This document shows positions 36,458 to 44,612 of a stretch of 64,000 nucleotides of DNA, one piece after another. The position numbers and the translations under genes are program-made. The notes below the pieces were generated by a model. That model had not been told where the DNA came from and made no database searches. It saw nothing but the letters and a program-made list of their open reading frames with translations. Every line of letters starts with the position of its first letter. The stretch's first letter is position 1. This DNA comes from Spirochaetaceae bacterium (lineage in GTDB: Bacteria; Spirochaetota; Spirochaetia; SZUA-6; Bin103): contig JAPPKD010000258.1 in assembly GCA_028820215.1 (NCBI GenBank), positions 10,333 to 74,332 of the forward strand, written 5' to 3'.

Positions 36458-38077
36458 ATGAAGAGGCTCTTTCTCGTTCCCGTGCTGCTCTCGGTCGCCG
36501 CCCTGCTGTTCTCGACCGCGACCACGGAGACCGACTCGGAAGGCGGCGGACCCGTTGTGCTCAGTGCCGCCGCGACGCAACCGCCCTGGATCGCCTCCAT
36601 CGAGGACAACCGGCTGACCGACCTGATCGAAGAGACGTTCAACGTCGAGTTCGACTTCATCGTCATCCCGCTGGAGGGGGCCAAGCAGCAGATCACGCTG
36701 CTGTTGACCAGCGGCAGGTATCCCTCGGTCTTCATGAACGCCCCGTTCGTGCCGGCCGACGAGCTGGAGTTCGGCGTCGAGGGCAAGGTCCTGATCCCGC
36801 TCAACTCTTATCTCACGGAAGAGAGCACGCCGGACATCCTCAGCGGGTTCCGGGAGTTCCCGCAATTGCGGCAGGAGATCACCGCTCCGGACGGCAACAT
36901 CTACGTCCTGACCGGCGGCGGCTCGGGCGGCTGCTACCACTGCTCGATCTATCAGAAGTTCTGGATCAACCAGGCGTGGCTGGACGCGCTGGGACTGGAC
37001 ATGCCGGCGACGCCGGACGAGTACCGGGACGCGCTGCGCGCGTTCAAGACCCGGGACCCCAACGGCAACGGCCAGCAGGACGAGGTGCCGCTCACCGGCG
37101 CCACCAACGGCTGGTACACCAATCCCATCTACTTCATCGGCCAGGCGTTCGTGCCGTACGCCGCCGCCGGATCCGGCACCAAGCTGTTCGGCGTGGACGG
37201 CACGCGCGTGTACTTCCCGTACAGCGAAAGCCGCTGGCGCGACGCGCTGCGCTTCATGAACGGGCTGTTCGAGGAAGGGTCGCTCGACCTCAACGCCTTC
37301 GTGCAGACCGGCGATCAGCTCAGCGCCATGGGCGGCTCCAGCGACGATCCCAAGGACGTCGTCATCGGCTCCTTCCCGGCCGGCGGCCCGATGGTCGCTT
37401 TCGGCGGGGGCAACCCGCGGGCCGAGGACTACTCGCCGCTCCCGCTGCTGCGGGGACCCACCGGGATCCGGACCGCGGCCGGCTATCCGTTCGGCACCCG
37501 CCGCCTGGGCGGTGAGGCCGGCACCTTCTCCATCACCGACAAGGCCAGTGACGCGGAGATCGACGTCGCCATGCAGATCATGAACTGGGCCTTCTCGTTC
37601 GAGGGCTCCAACCACGTCACGCACGGCGCCAACCTGTGGCGCAAGGCCGAACCTGGCGAGGAGAACGTGCTGGGCGGCCAGGCCGCGGTCGTTGCCCTGG
37701 AACGCCCGGGAACGGGAGACGTCAAGTGGGAGTTCCCGGTCTTCTTCCCGACCCCGGACTTCGGCTTCGGCATCGGTTTCGAAGGCGAGGTGAACGTCCT
37801 GGAGCGGCTCCTGAACGTGTCGACCAGGGACGTGTACGAGCCGGTCAAGGACGCGACCGGCGTCAGCATGTTCTCGGACTTCATCTACCTGGCTCCGGAC
37901 GACGCCCGCCGGGTCGCGCAGATCTCCGCGGAGCTGCGCACGTTCGTCGAGCAGCAGGCCGCCCTGTTCGTCACCGGAGAGCGCGACCTGGACGGCGACT
38001 GGGACGCCTACGTCAACGATCTGGTCAAGATCGGCCTGGCCGAGGTCACCTCGATCCTGCAGGCGACCCTGCAGTAA
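36458..38077 (+). CDS. ABC importer solute-binding protein (LplA/LipO-like)
   Basis: 539-aa extracytoplasmic binding protein. The signal peptide is MKRLFLVPVLLSVAALLFST followed by A-T-T-E-T-D-S-E, with no lipobox cysteine. GAGGAG at 36445-36450 precedes ATG 36458. Size (540 aa) and the segments ALRAFKTRDPNGNGQQDEVP and SVFMNAPF place it in the long LplA-like group that works with LplB/LplC permeases, which follow. That D-P-N-G-N-G-x-x-D-E-x-P signature is typical. It is divergent from the fucosidase gene, fitting uptake of fucosylated oligosaccharides, though this is inference. Confidence 0.92.
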   Translation: MKRLFLVPVLLSVAALLFSTATTETDSEGGGPVVLSAAATQPPWIASIEDNRLTDLIEETFNVEFDFIVIPLEGAKQQITLLLTSGRYPSVFMNAPFVPADELEFGVEGKVLIPLNSYLTEESTPDILSGFREFPQLRQEITAPDGNIYVLTGGGSGGCYHCSIYQKFWINQAWLDALGLDMPATPDEYRDALRAFKTRDPNGNGQQDEVPLTGATNGWYTNPIYFIGQAFVPYAAAGSGTKLFGVDGTRVYFPYSESRWRDALRFMNGLFEEGSLDLNAFVQTGDQLSAMGGSSDDPKDVVIGSFPAGGPMVAFGGGNPRAEDYSPLPLLRGPTGIRTAAGYPFGTRRLGGEAGTFSITDKASDAEIDVAMQIMNWAFSFEGSNHVTHGANLWRKAEPGEENVLGGQAAVVALERPGTGDVKWEFPVFFPTPDFGFGIGFEGEVNVLERLLNVSTRDVYEPVKDATGVSMFSDFIYLAPDDARRVAQISAELRTFVEQQAALFVTGERDLDGDWDAYVNDLVKIGLAEVTSILQATLQ

Positions 38078-38100
38078 CGTTCGGCGTTCGAATGTTTCTC

Positions 38101-38126
38101 GGGAGCCGCCGCCGTCGGCGGCTCCC
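38101..38126 (+). promoter_or_regulatory. Intercistronic hairpin after binding-protein gene
   Basis: Perfect 11-bp stem GGGAGCCGCCG (38101-38111) and CGGCGGCTCCC (38116-38126) with loop CCGT, 24 bp after the binding-protein stop and 31 bp before the permease ATG. No T-run follows, so it probably acts as an mRNA 3' end stabiliser or partial terminator that keeps binding-protein levels above permease levels. Confidence 0.65.
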
Positions 38127-38156
38127 CGCCTACCTTCCCGCCACACCAGGCGGTCC

Positions 38157-39110
38157 ATGACGCTGTCTGAGCGGCGACCCGCCCTGGGACGGCCGCGCAT
38201 CGACAAGCGGCCGTTCTCGACCGTTTTCAGAAAGCACTGGCAGCTCTACCTGCTGATGGCGATCCCGATCGCCTGGATGCTGATCTTCCTGTACGCGCCG
38301 ATGTACGGCGTGGTGATCGCCTTCAAGAACTTCAGCGTGCTCAAGGGCATCCACGGGAGTCCCTGGGTGGGATTCCGGGAGTTCGAGCGCCTGTTGGGAT
38401 CGTTCCAGTTCTGGAACATCGTCCGCAACACCGTCGTCATCGCGTTCGTGCGCATCGGCTTCGCGTTTCCGGCGGCGATCGTCCTGGCGCTGGCGCTGAA
38501 CGAGATGCGCTGGATGAAGCTGCGGCGCGCGGTCCAGACGATCGCCTTCGCCCCGCACTTCATCTCGACCGTGGTGATGGCGGGGATGATCCTGACCTTC
38601 CTGGATCCGCGCTTCGGGTTCATCGGCTTCTTCTTCGACCTGCTCGGGATGGAGACGGTCAGCCTGATCGCCGATCCCTCGTACTTCGCGATCATCTACG
38701 CCCTCTCCGAGGTGTGGCAGCACATGGGCTTCGCGGCGGTCATCTACATCGCCGCCCTGTCAGCCGTCGACGTCGAGCTCTACGACGCGGCGCGGATCGA
38801 CGGCGCATCGAAGCTGCAGAAGATCCGCAACGTCGACATCCCCGGCATCCGCGCCACCATCGTCATCCTGCTGATCCTGGAGATCGGCAGCGCGATGACG
38901 CTGGGATTCGAGAAGGTGTACCTGCTGCAGAACCCCCTCAACCTGGCTTCCTCGGAGATCATCGCCACCTACGTCTACAAGATCGGGGTCCTGAACACCA
39001 ATTACAGCCTGGGCGCGGCCGTGGACCTGTTCAACGGCGTGATCAACCTGGCGCTCATCGTGTCGGCCAACCTGCTCTCCAGACGGCTGTCGGAGATCAG
39101 CCTGTGGTAG
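38157..39110 (+). CDS. ABC importer permease (LplB type)
   Basis: 317-aa inner-membrane subunit. Six hydrophobic helices with the family opening LYLLMAIPIAWMLIFLYAPM and YGVVIAFKNF. The EAA loop is ELYDAARIDGASKLQKIRN, the docking site for a shared ATPase. The C-terminal SANLLSRRLSEISLW is the normal LplB ending. The following permease gene starts inside this gene's last codons, so both subunits are produced together. Confidence 0.93.
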   Translation: MTLSERRPALGRPRIDKRPFSTVFRKHWQLYLLMAIPIAWMLIFLYAPMYGVVIAFKNFSVLKGIHGSPWVGFREFERLLGSFQFWNIVRNTVVIAFVRIGFAFPAAIVLALALNEMRWMKLRRAVQTIAFAPHFISTVVMAGMILTFLDPRFGFIGFFFDLLGMETVSLIADPSYFAIIYALSEVWQHMGFAAVIYIAALSAVDVELYDAARIDGASKLQKIRNVDIPGIRATIVILLILEIGSAMTLGFEKVYLLQNPLNLASSEIIATYVYKIGVLNTNYSLGAAVDLFNGVINLALIVSANLLSRRLSEISLW

Positions 39111-40024
39111 CCGGCACGCGCCGCATTGTGCGCAGCGACGGCGCGGGCGACCGCGCGTTCGACGTCCTCAACACGCTGCTGCTGGTCACGATCGGCCTCG
39201 CCATCGTCATCCCGGTGCTGAACGTGGTCGCCTCCTCGTTCTCAAGCTCGGACCACATCCTGGCCGGCGACGTCACCGTCTATCCGCGCGGCTTCACGCT
39301 GCTGAGCTACGAGCGCATCTTCCGCTACAAGCTGGTGCTCTCCGGTTTTCTCAACAGCCTGTTCTACGTGACGGCCGGCACCTCGCTCAACCTGGTGCTG
39401 ACCGTGTTCCTGGCCTATCCCCTTTCGCGAAAGGACCTGCGCGGACTGGCGGTCATCGGCATCTTCGTGCTCATCCCCATGTTCTTCCGGGGCGGCATCG
39501 TGCCCACGTTCCTGGTGGTCAACTCGCTCGGCCTGGTCAACAGCCGCTGGGCGGTCATCCTGCCGGCGGGCCTGTCCATCTGGAACACCATCGTCGCGCG
39601 CACCTACTTCGCCAACCTGCCGCAGGAGCTCACCGAGGCGTCGGAGATCGACGGCTGCTCGGATCTCCGCTTCCTCGCCCAGGTGGTGCTGCCGCTGTCG
39701 CGGCCGATCCTGGCGGTGCTGGTGCTGTGGTACGCAATCGACCACTGGAACACCTACTTCAACGCCCTGCTGTACCTGTTCGACGAGTCGAAGTTCCCGC
39801 TGCAGCTCGTGCTGGCGCGGATCCTGATCATCAACGAGAGCATCATCGCGCAGGCCATGGCGGGGGGAGACATCGACATACGCACGCTGATGGAAAGCAC
39901 GGAGATCTTGCAGACCCTCAAGTTCGCGCTTATCGTCGTGGCCAGCGTACCGATGATGATCCTCTATCCGTTCATCCAGAAGCACTTCGCCAAGGGCGTG
40001 ATGATCGGCTCCATCAAGGGGTAG
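39104..40024 (+). CDS. ABC importer permease (LplC type)
   Basis: 306-aa second permease subunit. GTG 39104 overlaps the previous stop by 7 bp and is the closest sensible start. Helices begin with LLLVTIGLAIVIPVLNVVA, and the EAA loop is ELTEASEIDGCSDLRFLAQ. It ends HFAKGVMIGSIKG, as in LplC-type subunits. Four bases later the UxuA-like gene begins, joining import to catabolism. No ATP-binding subunit gene is present nearby. Confidence 0.92.
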   Translation: MVAGTRRIVRSDGAGDRAFDVLNTLLLVTIGLAIVIPVLNVVASSFSSSDHILAGDVTVYPRGFTLLSYERIFRYKLVLSGFLNSLFYVTAGTSLNLVLTVFLAYPLSRKDLRGLAVIGIFVLIPMFFRGGIVPTFLVVNSLGLVNSRWAVILPAGLSIWNTIVARTYFANLPQELTEASEIDGCSDLRFLAQVVLPLSRPILAVLVLWYAIDHWNTYFNALLYLFDESKFPLQLVLARILIINESIIAQAMAGGDIDIRTLMESTEILQTLKFALIVVASVPMMILYPFIQKHFAKGVMIGSIKG

Positions 40025-40028
40025 CGAG

Positions 40029-41021
40029 ATGAGACTGGCGCTGCACATGCCGGGCGAGCCCGGCGAACGCTGGGACCTGGCCCGCCAGATCGGCGTCACC
40101 GACCTGGTGTGCGGCGTGCCGCTGGGTGCCGACGGGACGCCGGCGGCCGACCGCGAGGCGCTGAACAAGCTGTGCGACCGGGCCGCAGACGCCGGGTTGC
40201 GCCTGTCGGTGGTCGAGGGACCGACGCCGATGGAGGACGCCAAGCTCGGTCTGCCGGGGCGTGACCGCGAGGTCGACCGCTTCTGCCGGATGCTCGAGCA
40301 CCTGTCCGCCGCTGGCGTGGAGGCGGTCTGCTGGAACTTCATGGCGGTCTTCGGCTGGCTGCGCACCGACAAGGCGGTGCCGGTGCGCGGCAACGCGCTT
40401 TCGTCTGCCTACGACCATGCCGCGATGGAGGCGCGCGGACCCGCTGCCGCCCGTGGTCTGAAGCCCAACGCGGACGGGCTGCTGATCAGCGAGGAGCAGC
40501 TCTGGGAGAACTTCGCCTGGTTCAGCGAGCGTGTCGTGCCGGCGGCGGAGGCGAACGGCGTGAAGCTGGCGCTGCATCCGGACGACCCGCCGCTGTCGCC
40601 GATACGCGGCGTGGGGCGGATCATGCGCAGCGTCGAGAACATCGAGCGTGCCATCAACCTGGTGCCGAGCCCGTGCAACGGCGTCACCTTCTGCCAGGGC
40701 AACTTCACGGCCATGGGAGCCGACATACCGGCGGCGATCCGCCGCTTCGGCGCGGACGGCAAGATCTTCTTCGTGCACTTCCGCGACGTGCGCGGCACCG
40801 CCTCGCGCTTCGTGGAGACCTTCCAGGACGACGGCCCGACCGACATGGCCGCGGCCGTGCGCGCCTATCGGGAAGTCGGCTTCGACGGCCCGGTCCGTCC
40901 CGATCACGTGCCGACCATGGCCGGTGAGCCCAACGACCACCCCGGCTACATGATGAAGGGCCGGCTGTTCGCGATCGGCTACCTGCGCGGTCTGCTGGAA
41001 GCGCTGGACCTCGCCGGATGA
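40029..41021 (+). CDS. Mannonate dehydratase-like (UxuA family) protein
   Basis: 330-aa paralog of the 23.5-kb gene product. Shared motifs: LALHPDDPP, NGVTFCQGNFTAM, IFFVHFRDVRG and RPDHVPTM, the last closer to the canonical UxuA R-P-D-H than in the first copy. It ends HPGYMMKGRLFAIGYLRGL, resembling the UxuA C-terminus. It is directly behind the importer genes and before a putative glycosidase, so it probably processes a hexuronate-derived acid released inside the cell. Dehydration of D-mannonate is possible but unproven. Confidence 0.87.
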   Translation: MRLALHMPGEPGERWDLARQIGVTDLVCGVPLGADGTPAADREALNKLCDRAADAGLRLSVVEGPTPMEDAKLGLPGRDREVDRFCRMLEHLSAAGVEAVCWNFMAVFGWLRTDKAVPVRGNALSSAYDHAAMEARGPAAARGLKPNADGLLISEEQLWENFAWFSERVVPAAEANGVKLALHPDDPPLSPIRGVGRIMRSVENIERAINLVPSPCNGVTFCQGNFTAMGADIPAAIRRFGADGKIFFVHFRDVRGTASRFVETFQDDGPTDMAAAVRAYREVGFDGPVRPDHVPTMAGEPNDHPGYMMKGRLFAIGYLRGLLEALDLAG

Positions 41022-41031
41022 AGCTGCCCCG

Positions 41032-42930
41032 ATGACGGTGAACCTTCTGGGCCGCGGCGTCAGGGTCGCGATCGACGACGCGCTGCGGCTCACGGTGTCG
41101 GGGCTCGACGGGGAGCCGTTGTGGGAGAGCTCCGCGAGCATGCGGCCGGCGGTCGTCGCGGACACCGGCGGCGGCGCACCGAGCCGCCTCGGCCTGGCCG
41201 ACGCACGGGAGCGATCGGCCCGTCCGTTCGCCGATGGGCGCTACCGCGGGCAGCGGATCGCACTCTCCGGCTACCCCGGCGCGGACTTGGCGCTGGAGCT
41301 TGTCGTCGCGCTCGACGCGGACGACGACGAGCTCCTGATCGGCATCGAGCAGACCGGCGGCGAGCACGCCGTGCAGCGCGTCGAGCACCTGTACCGCTTC
41401 GAGCGGCCGGCCGCGCAGGGCGGCTTCCTGGTGCTGCCGCACGGCTCCGGCTACCTGGTCCCGGCCGACTGCCCGGACGCGCTGCCCGGCCGCGGGCCGG
41501 AGCCGATCCAGGTCGGCGGACGCTGGTCGCTGCCGATCTTCGGCCTGACCCGCGACGGCGCGGGGCTGTGCGCCACGGTGGACACGTGGTGGGACGCCGA
41601 GGTCCGCGCCCACCACCTGCCGGCCGACCGTTCGATCCTGGACTTCTCCTGGGCGGACGAGCTGGGCACCCTGGCCTATCCCCGGCGGCTGCTTCTCCAC
41701 TTCGCGCGCGACCTGGACTACGTGGCGATGGCCAAGCGCTACCGCGTCGCCGCGCGGCGGCAGGGACTGGTGAGAACCCTGGAGGAGAAGGCGGACGAAT
41801 CGCCCCGCATCCGCGAGTACGCCGGCAACGTCCTGTTCCGCTGGACGGAGTGGAACGGCGCGGACGCGAAGCGGGTGCTCGGCGACCTCCGCCGGCTGCG
41901 GGAGCTGGGTATCGGCGCCAACCTGTTCTATCCCAAGTGGGGCGGTCCGGACGGCCGGCCGCCGATCCAGAACCACCAGGCTTTCCTGGTCGACGAGCCC
42001 GGTGACGGCGGCTGGGGTCCGATGGTCGACTTCGCCAACCGCGCGCGCGAGCTGGGATGCCTTACTCAGGGATTCATCCGCCCGCGCGAGCAGAGCCCCG
42101 GCGTCACGGGCTATGACGAGTCGTTCTGGGCGGTGAACGCCGACGGATCCCGCTCGGACCATCTCGGCACCCACGCGGCGCTCGCGATCACCTCTGCGGC
42201 ACTGGACGGCCTGGAGGAGCGAGGCCTCCCCTTCGACGTGCTTTACTTCGACGGGTACACGGCGGCCAGCACTCCGCCGCGCAACTTCTCGCCCGCCCAT
42301 CCGGTGACGCGCCGGCAGGTGTTCGAACACCAGCAGGCCTGTTTCGACGAGACGCGCCGACGGGGGATCATCCCGGCCGGCGAGCTGCGCCAGTTCTGGG
42401 CCATCCCGCACTGCGACCACTTCTTCTTTACGGACTGGAGCGGCCACCGGCTGAGCGCCCGCGTGGACGACGAGGCCGCCGAGCATCGGCCGGTGGGCGA
42501 GCCGATCCCGTTGTGCCAGCTCGTGTTCCATGACTGCTGCATGTCCGGTTTCTCGGGCGACCCCGGCCAGGGAGCGTTCTACGACTGGTTCCCCAGCCGC
42601 TCTCATCGGCTGTACGAGCTGATGTACGGGGCGCCGCCGTCCTGGAACTGGATGCTGTCGCCGCGCGACGGCTACCCGGTCCCGGTCGCCGACTGGCAGA
42701 GCGGCCGCACCGCACGCGCGCTCGCGTGGCTGCGCACGTGGCGCGCGTTCTACCGCTCGATCGCCCTGTCGGAGATGACCGCCCACCGGCTGCTCTCCCC
42801 GGACGGCACGCTGCAGCGCACGGAGTTCGCCTGCGGCATCGCCGCCGAGTTCGACCTGCCCGGCGAACGCTTCCGGATCCTCGGATCGCCCGACTTCGAC
42901 GGCACTTGGCAAATCCCGGTATCGCCATGA
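41032..42930 (+). CDS. Putative glycoside hydrolase, unassigned family
   Basis: 632-aa protein. An N-terminal beta-sandwich of about 230 residues leads into a probable TIM barrel. VLYFDGYTA carries a candidate nucleophile Asp, and the stretch from RRRGIIPAGELRQFW to HCDHFFFTDWSG holds candidate acid/base residues. Overall layout reminds me of GH101/GH129-like or DUF5696-type enzymes, but I cannot assign it to a family. There is no signal peptide. It starts 10 bp after the UxuA-like gene and closes the importer operon. Its C-terminal 60 residues form an all-beta tail. Confidence 0.7.
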   Translation: MTVNLLGRGVRVAIDDALRLTVSGLDGEPLWESSASMRPAVVADTGGGAPSRLGLADARERSARPFADGRYRGQRIALSGYPGADLALELVVALDADDDELLIGIEQTGGEHAVQRVEHLYRFERPAAQGGFLVLPHGSGYLVPADCPDALPGRGPEPIQVGGRWSLPIFGLTRDGAGLCATVDTWWDAEVRAHHLPADRSILDFSWADELGTLAYPRRLLLHFARDLDYVAMAKRYRVAARRQGLVRTLEEKADESPRIREYAGNVLFRWTEWNGADAKRVLGDLRRLRELGIGANLFYPKWGGPDGRPPIQNHQAFLVDEPGDGGWGPMVDFANRARELGCLTQGFIRPREQSPGVTGYDESFWAVNADGSRSDHLGTHAALAITSAALDGLEERGLPFDVLYFDGYTAASTPPRNFSPAHPVTRRQVFEHQQACFDETRRRGIIPAGELRQFWAIPHCDHFFFTDWSGHRLSARVDDEAAEHRPVGEPIPLCQLVFHDCCMSGFSGDPGQGAFYDWFPSRSHRLYELMYGAPPSWNWMLSPRDGYPVPVADWQSGRTARALAWLRTWRAFYRSIALSEMTAHRLLSPDGTLQRTEFACGIAAEFDLPGERFRILGSPDFDGTWQIPVSP

Positions 42931-42971
42931 AGTCCCGCATCGGGGGCAATCACGCGCTGACGGAGTGTCGG

Positions 42972-43313
42972 TCAGCCCTGGGCTTCTGTGCTGCGCCGGG
43001 GCTCCGAGGCGGTAGGCCAAGGGGCAGTGCGCACCAACACCGCCTCGCGCAATCCTTCCAGGAGTCCTTCGAGTCGCGCCAGCCCACGCTCCTGCGTGCG
43101 CATCCGTTCGTCGAGGCCGCGGATGTCCGTGCGCAGCTCGTCGCGCAACGCGTCGCGCGCAGCATGGATCTCGCCGCGCAGCTCGTTGCACACCGTTCCC
43201 GTCTCCCGGGCGATTTCGCGCCGCAGGTCGGTGCGGACAGCGCGCAAGGCGGTCAGCATGAGCGAAGCCAGCGCTACCCCTACCGCCAGGATGCCGATCA
43301 ATTCGGCGCTCAC
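42972..43313 (-). CDS. Small membrane-anchored coiled-coil protein
   Basis: 113 aa from GTG 43313. One N-terminal helix (LIGILAVGVALASLMLTAL) is followed by a charged heptad region rich in R, E and L (DLRREIARE to LARLEGLLEGLREAV). The ending R-L-E-G-L-L-E-G-L-R-E-A is a recurring signature of small uncharacterised bacterial proteins. The function is unknown; its topology resembles DUF1640-like or phage lysis-accessory proteins, but neither is supported by neighbours. It is convergent with the glycosidase gene. Confidence 0.65.
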   Translation of the reverse strand: MSAELIGILAVGVALASLMLTALRAVRTDLRREIARETGTVCNELRGEIHAARDALRDELRTDIRGLDERMRTQERGLARLEGLLEGLREAVLVRTAPWPTASEPRRSTEAQG

Positions 43314-43496
43314 GTTCGCGCCTCATCTCGAGTCATGGCTTCCTCCCTCGTTCTAACGCTCCGCGGCGCAGGCCGTCAACCAGACGGGCTTCGGCCCACG
43401 CTCACCTCGTAAAACGCCGGGAGGTCCGTCGCGCTTCAGGATGGGATCCGAACGTGCCAGTATCGAACAGCTCGGACGTGACAGGAGGATGGCGAC

Positions 43497-44612
43497 ATGA
43501 GGATCGTGGACGTGCGGATCCACCAGGTTGTGGTGCCGATGCGGCCCGGAGTCGTGCACTCTGAGGGAGTCGACGACAAGCTGTGTGCGCCCGACCCGGT
43601 GACCGGCCGCTCGCTGAACTTCTGGGAGTTCCCCAAGTGGATCATCGAGCTGGAAGCGGACAGCGGCCTGGTCGGGTTGGGTGAACCGCGCCGCGGCGAC
43701 CTCTACGGTCCGCTGCGCGAGCAGGCCGACCTGCTGATCGGCAAGGAGCTGATCGACCTGCCGATCGGCAACCTGCCGCTGCCCCACTCCGACGACTACG
43801 AGTCGTACATCATCTACGAAGCGTACGAGATGGCGTGGCTCGACCTGCTCGGCAGGCACCTGGGCGTGCCGGTCCACCACCTGCTGGGCGGCAAGAAGAT
43901 CGACCGCGTCCCGGTGGACTTCTGGATGGGCCGCGGCACGCCGGAAGACACCGCCGCGCGGGCGCGAACCGGGCTCGACCTGGGCTTCCGGGGCATGAAG
44001 ATGAAGTGCGCGCTCGGCGACCCGATCGCGGAACGCGTGGCGGCCGTCCGCGAGGTGGCCCCGCACTTCCCGATCGTGCTCGACCCGAACGAACGGTTCC
44101 ACCATCCGGAAGGGACACGCGAGGTGTCGCGCTCGCTGGACGGCCTGGACCGCGTCACCTTCGAGAGCCCCATGCCGCAGGACCGCCTTGACTGGTACGC
44201 CGAGGTGCGCGGGACCATCCCGCAGCCGGTGGCGCTGCACCTGACCTCGATCACGGACCTGCTGCCGGCGGTCCGCGCGGAGGCCGCCGACTGCTACAAC
44301 CTCCTCGGTCCGCTCAAGGAGTTCGTCGAGTGGGCGACCCTCACGCGCAAGGCCGGGCTGCCGACCTGGCGCGGCACCGGCGTCGACCTGGGGGTGCGCG
44401 ACATGTCGAGCGTGCACGCCGCGGCGGCGGCCGGGTGCGAGCTGCCGTGCGACATCATCGGCAGCCTGCTGCGCGAGGACGACCTGATCGTCGATCCGAT
44501 CCCGTTCGAGGACGGCCTGCTGGTAGTGCCGGACGCGCCCGGCCTGGGGGTGGAGTTGGACCGGGATGCCATGGCCCACTATGCCGTCCCGATCGAGGAG
44601 GCCGCGGCATGA
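43497..44612 (+). CDS. Mandelate racemase/enolase superfamily protein, atypical metal site
   Basis: 371-aa enolase-superfamily enzyme. AGGAGG precedes ATG 43497. The catalytic K168-M-K170 pair (GMKMKCALGD) and metal ligands D196 (VLDPNER) and E223 (TFESPMP) are present. At the third ligand position the sequence reads VALHLTS with H248 instead of Glu or Asp, and the later D/H dyad is not obvious. It may be a divergent sugar-acid dehydratase or have altered metal chemistry. It overlaps the next gene by ATGA (44609-44612), so it is coupled to an unknown protein. Confidence 0.88.
   Translation: MRIVDVRIHQVVVPMRPGVVHSEGVDDKLCAPDPVTGRSLNFWEFPKWIIELEADSGLVGLGEPRRGDLYGPLREQADLLIGKELIDLPIGNLPLPHSDDYESYIIYEAYEMAWLDLLGRHLGVPVHHLLGGKKIDRVPVDFWMGRGTPEDTAARARTGLDLGFRGMKMKCALGDPIAERVAAVREVAPHFPIVLDPNERFHHPEGTREVSRSLDGLDRVTFESPMPQDRLDWYAEVRGTIPQPVALHLTSITDLLPAVRAEAADCYNLLGPLKEFVEWATLTRKAGLPTWRGTGVDLGVRDMSSVHAAAAAGCELPCDIIGSLLREDDLIVDPIPFEDGLLVVPDAPGLGVELDRDAMAHYAVPIEEAAA

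Noticed and set aside
40705..43326. Very long antisense open frame (873 aa), and similar ones at 11514-13379 and 21719-23287
   Set aside because: These lie opposite well-supported genes, have Arg/Gly/His-rich low-complexity translations and no motifs; they are shadows caused by high GC.
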